From Candidatus Cloacimonadota bacterium (GTDB taxonomy: Bacteria; Cloacimonadota; Cloacimonadia; Cloacimonadales; TCS61), in assembly GCA_021108055.1 (NCBI GenBank), contig JAIORR010000328.1, positions 1 to 7,897 on the forward strand: a stretch of 7,897 bases of DNA. Reading direction: 5' to 3'. Each line of letters starts with the position of its first letter. Position 1 is the first letter of the stretch. Of this stretch, positions 1-4,860 are shown in pieces. The position numbers and the translations under genes were made by a program. The notes beneath the pieces were generated by a model, which had not been told where the DNA came from, ran no database searches, and was given only the letters and a program-made list of their open reading frames with translations.

Positions 1-822
1 AAAGAAAAACCGGATTGGGTACTGGTTTATGGCGATACAAATTCTACTATTGCTGGTTCCTTGGCTGCCAAGAAGTTGCACATCAAGGTTGCTCATGTGG
101 AAGCAGGACTTCGTTCTTTCAATCGAAAAATGCCGGAAGAAATTAATAGAATACTAACAGATAAGATCAGTGATATATTATTCTGCCCAACCGACCAAGC
201 AGTGAAAAACCTTCAAGAAGAGGGAATAGGAAAACAATCATTAGCCAGAATTGTAAAAAGCGGAGATGTGATGCAGGATGCTGCAATATTCTATTCTGAT
301 CTGGCACAAAAACCAGATTTCGAACTTCCGGAAAAATTTATACTTTCCACGATCCATAGAGCCGAAAATACAGATGATACCAAACGTTTGACTTCTATAT
401 TTGATGTTCTATCAAGAATCTCTAACGATATTCCCATTATTCTTCCGCTTCATCCTCGCACAAAAAAAATAATTAAAGATTTAAAATTTAAAATTGAAAA
501 TTCACAGTTGATAATAGTTAATCCAATAGGTTATCTGGAAATGATCTACATGCTTCAAAGATGTTCTCTGGTTATGACCGACAGCGGCGGTTTGCAGAAA
601 GAAGCTTTCTTCTTCCACAAGCCATGTGTCACACTGCGCGATGAAACGGAATGGGTGGAACTGGTGGAAAATGGTTTCAATGTTGTTGCGGGAAACAATT
701 CCGATGAAATTTACACTGCCTACAAAAAAATGATAAGTAAAAACCCTAATTATAACATCGATCTTTACGGTAGGGGAAAGGCTTCCAATAAAATTATCCG
801 GGAATTACTGAAAAAAATATAA
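1..822 (+). CDS. wecB: UDP-N-acetylglucosamine 2-epimerase, non-hydrolysing (WecB/WbpI family), 5' end missing
   Basis: The reading frame is open from base 1, so the gene begins upstream; the TTG at 61 is an internal leucine, not a start. The 273 visible residues cover all but roughly the first 80 of a family usually 350-380 long. Family motifs seen: GDT around D12 (counterpart of E. coli D95), HVEAGLR with E34, PEEINR with E46/E47, the IHRAEN histidine H119, TDSGG at 193-197, and the LRDETEW loop at 212-218. These enzymes interconvert UDP-GlcNAc and UDP-ManNAc (or the diacetamido-uronate analogues in WbpI) in the cytoplasm for surface polysaccharide synthesis. The TEWVE sequence, rather than the TERPE of classical WecB, may point to the WbpI-like branch, so substrate is uncertain. 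No terminator is visible after the stop, so read-through into the next operon is possible. Family assignment is firm; exact substrate is not. Confidence 0.93.
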   Translation, partial: KEKPDWVLVYGDTNSTIAGSLAAKKLHIKVAHVEAGLRSFNRKMPEEINRILTDKISDILFCPTDQAVKNLQEEGIGKQSLARIVKSGDVMQDAAIFYSDLAQKPDFELPEKFILSTIHRAENTDDTKRLTSIFDVLSRISNDIPIILPLHPRTKKIIKDLKFKIENSQLIIVNPIGYLEMIYMLQRCSLVMTDSGGLQKEAFFFHKPCVTLRDETEWVELVENGFNVVAGNNSDEIYTAYKKMISKNPNYNIDLYGRGKASNKIIRELLKKI

Positions 823-898
823 TCATTCTATCTTCATCATTTTAAGGCAGTTAGGCTCCATCTAATTATCTAATCCAAACCAGTTGGAAAAAAAATAC
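823..898. other. AT-rich intergenic spacer without a recognisable terminator
   Basis: This stretch between the epimerase stop and the promoter elements holds no ORF with a ribosome site and no GC-rich hairpin followed by a T-run. It contains only a short A-tract (888-895) just upstream of the promoter elements, which could act as an UP-like element. Absence of a terminator suggests partial read-through from the epimerase gene. Confidence 0.5.
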
Positions 899-912
899 TT
901 GACATATATACC
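884..912 (+). promoter_or_regulatory. Candidate sigma-70-like promoter for the gntR-ABC-sppA operon
   Basis: Two readings are possible. TTGGAA (884-889) as -35 with TATACC (907-912) or TATATA (905-910) as -10 gives a 17- or 15-base spacer and puts the start site inside the inverted repeat at 916-939. Alternatively, the perfect TTGACA (899-904) is a -35, but no good -10 lies 16-18 bases downstream. The first reading gives a classic repressor layout, with the operator just downstream of the -10. The start site cannot be fixed from sequence alone. Confidence 0.45.
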
Positions 913-915
913 TCT

Positions 916-939
916 GGTGTACCGGTTGACCCAGACACC
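916..939. promoter_or_regulatory. Putative YtrA-type operator, inverted repeat GGTG-N16-CACC
   Basis: GGTGT (916-920) and ACACC (935-939) are perfect inverted arms separated by 14 bases, which equals GGTG-N16-CACC. A smaller palindrome, ACCGGT (921-926), lies inside. From memory, GGTG-N16-CACC is the motif reported for a YtrA-subfamily GntR repressor in Xanthomonas. The element lies 20 bases before the start of a YtrA-like gene and overlaps the expected transcription start, so autorepression of the operon is the natural inference. Confidence 0.6.
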
Positions 940-959
940 AAAACAGAAAAGGAGGTTGG

Positions 960-1331
960 ATGAAATTTAACGAAGATATTCCAATCTATCTTCAGATAAA
1001 AGAAGAAATCGAAAATGCCATTCTCACTAACACAATTCGAGAAGAAGATAAAGTATCTTCTATCCGGGAACTGGCACAGCAATACAGGCTTAATCCTCAA
1101 ACGATTTCAAATGCAGTTAGCGAACTCATTAATGAAGGAATCCTGTATAAAAAGCGAGGGATCGGTATGTTCGTGGAGAAAGGAGCACAAAAAAAACTGA
1201 AAAAGAAAAAAGATAGCGAATTTAGAAATTCAGATTTAAAGAAGTTGGTCTTGAAAAGCAAATCGCTTGGAATAACAAAAACCGAACTTCTGAATATTCT
1301 GGATTTGATTTATGAAGAAGGAGGAAAATAA
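960..1331 (+). CDS. GntR-family transcriptional regulator, YtrA subfamily
   Basis: A 123-residue protein with an N-terminal winged helix-turn-helix (about residues 7-73): the IYLQI opening, IRELAQQYRLNPQTISNAV recognition region and the GIGMFV wing are typical of GntR proteins. Only about 50 residues follow, which is diagnostic of the YtrA subfamily, whose short C-terminal helices dimerise and lack a large ligand domain. The usual LPS before IREL is VSS here (residues 32-34). A lysine-rich linker (about 78-84) joins the two parts. The ATG at 960 has a strong GGAGG at 951-955, four bases away. The stop overlaps the next start by one base (TAATG), so it is translationally coupled to the ABC ATPase gene. 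YtrA proteins usually repress their own ABC-transporter operon and are released on envelope stress or antibiotics. The inducer here is unknown. Confidence 0.92.
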   Translation: MKFNEDIPIYLQIKEEIENAILTNTIREEDKVSSIRELAQQYRLNPQTISNAVSELINEGILYKKRGIGMFVEKGAQKKLKKKKDSEFRNSDLKKLVLKSKSLGITKTELLNILDLIYEEGGK

Positions 1332-2176
1332 TGAATGTCGCTGAAGTGAAAAATCTGACCAAATATTACGGCAAACTGAAAGCTCTGGATGGAATTACAT
1401 TAAACATTCCACAAGGAAGGATCATCGGTCTTCTGGGAAAGAACGGAGCAGGTAAATCTACATTCATGAGATGTTTGCTTGGATTTCTGAAACATAAAGG
1501 AGACATAACAATTCTTAACGAAACCATAAAGAGTCATAAAGAATCGATCCATGAACATATTGCTTTCATACCGGATGTAAGTAGTCTGGATGACAGGTTA
1601 ACCGTGCAGCAGACAATAGATTATGTAGCTTCACTAAATCAGTCATGGAATGCAGAGAAAGCTCAACAGCTTCTTGCCGGGAGTGATCTTCCTCTCAATA
1701 AGAAAGTAGCAAACCTTTCCAAAGGAATGAAAACAAAACTGTATCTTTTAATCACTCTTTCTCTAAATGTGAAGATCCTTCTTCTGGATGAACCAACACT
1801 TGGACTGGATATTGTGTTCCGAAAAGAGTTCTTCAATACAATCCTGGGAGATTTTTATGATGAATCTAAAACGATCATTATTTCTACACATCAGGTTGAG
1901 GAAGTTGAACAGATATTACAGGATATCATATTCATAGATAAAGGGAAAATGATACTCTTTGAAGATGTGGAAGAACTAAAGAAAAAACATTCTATCTTCA
2001 CGGTTCCATCCGATAAAATAGAAGAATTGGAGAAGCATAAGCCTAAATTAATTACCAAAACTCTGGGACATGTCAGTGCCATCTTGAATAGTGAAATAAA
2101 GATCGAGAATGCGCAGATAAACAAACCATCTTTATCTGATCTGTTCATGGAGAAAGTGGGAGGTTCAAATGCATAA
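1331..2176 (+). CDS. ABC transporter ATP-binding protein (YtrB-like)
   Basis: A 281-residue ABC ATPase. Walker A is GKNGAGKST (36-44), the signature is LSKGM (129-133) in place of LSGGQ, Walker B is ILLLDEP (149-155) with D153 and catalytic E154, and the switch histidine is H187. At the Q-loop position the sequence reads FIPD (79-82), with D82 where glutamine is usual. LSKGM is common in the YtrB/CcmA/drug-export group. After about residue 215 a roughly 65-residue C-terminal extension follows. It presumably acts as the cytoplasmic motor for the permease encoded immediately downstream, whose start overlaps this gene by 8 bases. The start ATG at 1331 is supported by a purine-rich GAAGGAGGA at 1317-1325 inside the gntR end. 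The transported substrate cannot be read from the sequence; export or envelope remodelling is inferred from the YtrA context. Confidence 0.93.
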   Translation: MNVAEVKNLTKYYGKLKALDGITLNIPQGRIIGLLGKNGAGKSTFMRCLLGFLKHKGDITILNETIKSHKESIHEHIAFIPDVSSLDDRLTVQQTIDYVASLNQSWNAEKAQQLLAGSDLPLNKKVANLSKGMKTKLYLLITLSLNVKILLLDEPTLGLDIVFRKEFFNTILGDFYDESKTIIISTHQVEEVEQILQDIIFIDKGKMILFEDVEELKKKHSIFTVPSDKIEELEKHKPKLITKTLGHVSAILNSEIKIENAQINKPSLSDLFMEKVGGSNA

Positions 2177-3017
2177 ATTAAAAGCAATTATGATCAAAGA
2201 CTGGCATATTAATAAAAAATCACTACTCATTCCATTCTGGATAACAGCCGGATTTTACGTGTTCATACTTCTTAGCATTGCATTTGCATATTTCAAGGGT
2301 GATATGAATATCAATATGATCGATCTGGATACAGGACCACCTGTACCGGTAATTAATTACATTGTGAATATGGCAATACTCGGACTGCCGGGATTGATGA
2401 GCATTCTCTTTATTATCATGCTTACACAGAACGCTTTGAACGAAGATATCAAAAAGAATTGTGAGTTGTTCCACCGATCTCAACCGGTTTCTATCTGGTT
2501 CAGAACTGGCTCGAAATATCTTATGGGAATTGCCGGTAACTGGGCAATTATGCTGATCATTGCATTATTTAATTTCCTGGTCATTAATACAATCCTGGCA
2601 ATTTTTCATCAATTTGATTTTTATTCTGCTTTTAACGGTATGATTCTATCTTCAATATCATTTATGAAAACGGGACTCATCATCGGAAGCATCACTTTTT
2701 TCTTCTCTGCGGTATTCAAAGATAAAGCATTCTTCCAGGGATTTGCCATTCTTCTTGGAGTCCAATTTCTCTTTTTGATAGTTAATACCATGCTTAACTG
2801 GAATCTTCCGTTACCACTTACCTACCTGTTCAAATTGATTAAACTTAATCCAATGGAAGGTCTTGAAAACGATGTTGCTTCATTAGACATCAGAAATCAT
2901 ATTTCAATGGTCTGGAATTCAATCTTGTTCAACTGGAAAACACTGATCCAGCTTGCATTCAGTGGTTCGCTCTTTATCGGTGCCACCTGGATTTATAAAA
3001 ATAAGGAAATAAAATAG
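2169..3017 (+). CDS. ABC transporter permease, ABC-2-like integral membrane protein
   Basis: A 282-residue hydrophobic protein with about six predicted membrane helices, roughly at residues 19-41, 63-86, 120-146, 158-183, 188-208 and 258-276. It begins with a short basic cytoplasmic stretch (MIKDWHINKKS), as do many ABC-2 and YtrC/D-type permeases, and ends with a basic tail. A loop with NEDIKKNCELFHRSQPVS (91-108) follows the second helix; an amphipathic coupling segment after TM2 is usual in this class, and the ELFHRSQPVS type of sequence is seen in export permeases acting with YtrB-like ATPases. The start at 2169 has GGGAGG at 2158-2163 and overlaps the ATPase gene by 8 bases, so the two products are almost certainly partners. 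Only one permease is encoded, so a homodimer is likely. No substrate can be assigned. Confidence 0.82.
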   Translation: MHKLKAIMIKDWHINKKSLLIPFWITAGFYVFILLSIAFAYFKGDMNINMIDLDTGPPVPVINYIVNMAILGLPGLMSILFIIMLTQNALNEDIKKNCELFHRSQPVSIWFRTGSKYLMGIAGNWAIMLIIALFNFLVINTILAIFHQFDFYSAFNGMILSSISFMKTGLIIGSITFFFSAVFKDKAFFQGFAILLGVQFLFLIVNTMLNWNLPLPLTYLFKLIKLNPMEGLENDVASLDIRNHISMVWNSILFNWKTLIQLAFSGSLFIGATWIYKNKEIK

Positions 3018-3082
3018 TCCAGCTTCTCCGGCAGCTACCGGAGAAGCCGAGACAGTCCGGCTTCGTGCAACTACGCCGTGAC
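3018..3082 (+). repeat. GC-rich intra-operon element with inverted and direct repeats
   Basis: About 63% GC by hand count, well above the AT-rich flanks. A perfect 10-bp stem pairs 3022-3031 (GCTTCTCCGG) with 3038-3047 (CCGGAGAAGC) around a 6-base loop. A second, mutually exclusive hairpin pairs AGCCG (3045-3049) with CGGCT (3058-3062). A near-direct repeat, AGTCC-A/G-GCTTC, occurs at 3016-3026 and 3054-3064. No T-run follows, so it is not a standard terminator. Plausible roles are mRNA processing or stabilisation between the permease and DUF4097-like genes, partial attenuation, or a dispersed REP-like repeat. This is the only sizeable gap in an otherwise overlapping operon. Confidence 0.65.
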
Positions 3083-3089
3083 AAGGAGG
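3083..3089 (+). promoter_or_regulatory. Ribosome binding site that fixes the start at 3095
   Basis: AAGGAGG ends five bases before the ATG at 3095. An in-frame GTG at 3065 has no such site, lies inside the GC-rich repeat and would add ten charged residues ahead of a clear membrane anchor. The ATG is therefore preferred. Confidence 0.85.
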
Positions 3090-3094
3090 AAAAA

Positions 3095-4585
3095 ATGTTA
3101 AAATCTTTTATTAATCCCGATCTATCGGGGAAAAAAGCATTCTTTGTAATTAGTTTAATAGTACTCAGTATTATCCTGATGGCTGTTACCGAGAAGGTGG
3201 TTACCTTAGATGAAAAAATCGAGCTTATCTTTGAGAACGTTAAGATCAAGGATATTGAGTTCTGTGACCAAAAAGATGTAGAAGTCGATTTTTCCAAATC
3301 GGATGATGTGAAGGTTACAAAAGAAAAAAATGTGATCCGCATATCATCCGATGATTTTGCAAAAATATCTCTCAGGCTTCCGGAGAAAAAAGATTATATC
3401 TACCAACTGGAAGATGCAAAATGCGAATTCAATGCAGAGAAAGTAGTCATCTACGGTGATGATGGTGAAAGGGTTGAATTTTCGGATGGAAATTTATTTG
3501 TAAAAGATTCTGAAGGTTCAAGTAAAGTTGAAATAGGTTCGGAAGGGATATTTATTAATAATGATGATGAAATTGTGGAAATTAGTTCACGCGGGATAAT
3601 CGTGGAAACTGAAGATGAAAACAAAAATCTTACAGGATTCTGGGGTCAGCTTCTCGGTGGGTTTGTTAAAATAATCGCCAAAACTTCAATATCTTTTGTC
3701 AGTAAAGATCCCGGAAAATTAATGAAGCAAATCATAAACGACAAAGATGATACTTATGCAGGTTCTTTTGTGCATATCAGCAGTGATGATGAAGATGGTG
3801 AATTGATCACAAAGAAGTTTCATGATACTTTCCAACCAAAAAAAGGGTGCAATCTCAATGTTCATAACAGTAACGGCAAGATTGAGATAAAAAGTTGGAA
3901 AGAAGATCACATCGATATTTCAGCAATTCTGAAAACCAGAAAATCTAAAAATGAGTTTGAAAAAATTAAGATAGAAGTTCTTGATAAAGACGGCTGTACA
4001 ATAAAAACAAAGGCTCTTGAGAAGAATCCCAAAGTTAATGTGCAGTACGAGATAAAGGTTCCAAAAGGTGTGAAAATAAGCGATATAAATTCATCTAATG
4101 GCAAGATCCTTGTTATTGACTGCGAAGGTAAAATGAACCTGAACACAAGTAACGGAAGAATTGAAGTTTTTGATTCAAAGGGAAGTTTTATTGCTAATTC
4201 AAGTAATGGTGGTATCGAGTTTGTACATTTAAACGGGAAAGCAGAAGCTTATACATCAAACGGAGCCATTCGGGTTGTAAAAACTCCCGGCTTACAAAAA
4301 GCTGTTACTTCCAACGGAAAGATAAATCTTGAAATAGAAGAGAAGATAGAGGATGATATATATCTTTCTACATCCAACAGTTCTATCAAAATAACTATTG
4401 ATCCATTTCTTGACCTGAATATTGATGCTTCCACATCTAATTCTCGCATCGATCTTAACGGGATTGAAGTTACAACATCCAAATTCTCAAAAGACAGCCT
4501 GGTTGGAAAGATAAATAAGGGTGGTAAGAAGATCACGGCTTCTACCAGTAATGGCAGTATAAGTTTATATAAGTTAGAAAAATGA
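3095..4585 (+). CDS. Membrane-anchored DUF4097-like beta-repeat protein
   Basis: A 496-residue protein with one N-terminal membrane helix (about 15-31) after a short basic segment, so the bulk probably lies outside the cytoplasm. The remainder is beta-strand rich and acidic. Residues about 110-175 carry short G-x-hydrophobic repeats (DGNLFV, SEGIFI, SRGIIV). A hydrophobic stretch follows at about 179-200. The C-terminal part carries nine SN(G/S)-x-I motifs; their Asn residues sit at 260, 335, 353, 371, 389, 407, 428, 449 and 486, with an exact 18-residue step for five consecutive copies, the pattern of a right-handed beta-solenoid with an Asn ladder. This matches DUF4097 (also called putative auto-transporter adhesin head-like) proteins, often found near YtrA, PspC or LiaF-type envelope-stress genes. 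No enzymatic motif is seen. The last codon and stop overlap the next gene (ATGA). A scaffold or sensor role is inference. Confidence 0.8.
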   Translation: MLKSFINPDLSGKKAFFVISLIVLSIILMAVTEKVVTLDEKIELIFENVKIKDIEFCDQKDVEVDFSKSDDVKVTKEKNVIRISSDDFAKISLRLPEKKDYIYQLEDAKCEFNAEKVVIYGDDGERVEFSDGNLFVKDSEGSSKVEIGSEGIFINNDDEIVEISSRGIIVETEDENKNLTGFWGQLLGGFVKIIAKTSISFVSKDPGKLMKQIINDKDDTYAGSFVHISSDDEDGELITKKFHDTFQPKKGCNLNVHNSNGKIEIKSWKEDHIDISAILKTRKSKNEFEKIKIEVLDKDGCTIKTKALEKNPKVNVQYEIKVPKGVKISDINSSNGKILVIDCEGKMNLNTSNGRIEVFDSKGSFIANSSNGGIEFVHLNGKAEAYTSNGAIRVVKTPGLQKAVTSNGKINLEIEEKIEDDIYLSTSNSSIKITIDPFLDLNIDASTSNSRIDLNGIEVTTSKFSKDSLVGKINKGGKKITASTSNGSISLYKLEK

Positions 4586-4860
4586 GAAAGATCATCTGGA
4601 AAATAATTAAATTTATTTTGTTGTTTGTCGTCCTGTATTTTGGATTTTTTATAATTCCTTCAACAATTGTTGCATTCAAAGTAGGATTTCAAACTCATGA
4701 TGCAGATCTGGCAGGACAGCGTGCTGCTCAAACTGGTGAAATGATGGGAGAGAAATATGGTGCATCAGCATTTTGGATCATTCTAATTTTATGCATTGTA
4801 TTGGGTGGTGTAGATGTTTATAAAGAAATCAATAGAATTAAAGGAGAAAAAGAGAAATGA
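4582..4860 (+). CDS. Small two-helix membrane protein of unknown function
   Basis: A 92-residue protein with two predicted membrane helices, about 9-32 and 62-77, a basic N-terminus (MRKIIWKIIK) and a highly charged basic C-terminal tail (KEINRIKGEKEK). The roughly 30-residue loop is small-residue rich, including AGQRAAQTGEMMGEKYGAS. Positive charges at both ends suggest that both termini are cytoplasmic and the loop periplasmic. I do not recognise a family. It overlaps the preceding gene by four bases (ATGA) with no good Shine-Dalgarno of its own, so translation depends on coupling, and it overlaps the following sppA-like gene by four bases in the same way. The sandwich position implies a functional link with the DUF4097-like protein and the peptidase, for example as a membrane adaptor, but this is only context. 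Confidence 0.8.
   Translation: MRKIIWKIIKFILLFVVLYFGFFIIPSTIVAFKVGFQTHDADLAGQRAAQTGEMMGEKYGASAFWIILILCIVLGGVDVYKEINRIKGEKEK

Noticed and set aside
61..63. TTG at 61 as the start of a short epimerase
   Set aside because: The frame is open to base 1 and encodes the conserved VLVYGDTNST segment before it, so the gene is cut by the window edge.
1189..1215. A8 and other A-runs in the gntR linker as a programmed frameshift or phase-variable site
   Set aside because: The frame is intact, the runs simply encode a lysine-rich linker in an AT-rich genome, and a shift would end within a few codons. No stimulatory structure was seen.
3022..3047. Perfect 10-bp hairpin as a Rho-independent terminator of the ABC genes
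   Set aside because: No T-run follows the stem; the next bases are GC-rich.
3065..3094. GTG at 3065 as an upstream start for the DUF4097-like protein
   Set aside because: It has no Shine-Dalgarno, lies within the GC-rich repeat element and would put charged residues ahead of the membrane anchor; the ATG at 3095 has a perfect AAGGAGG.
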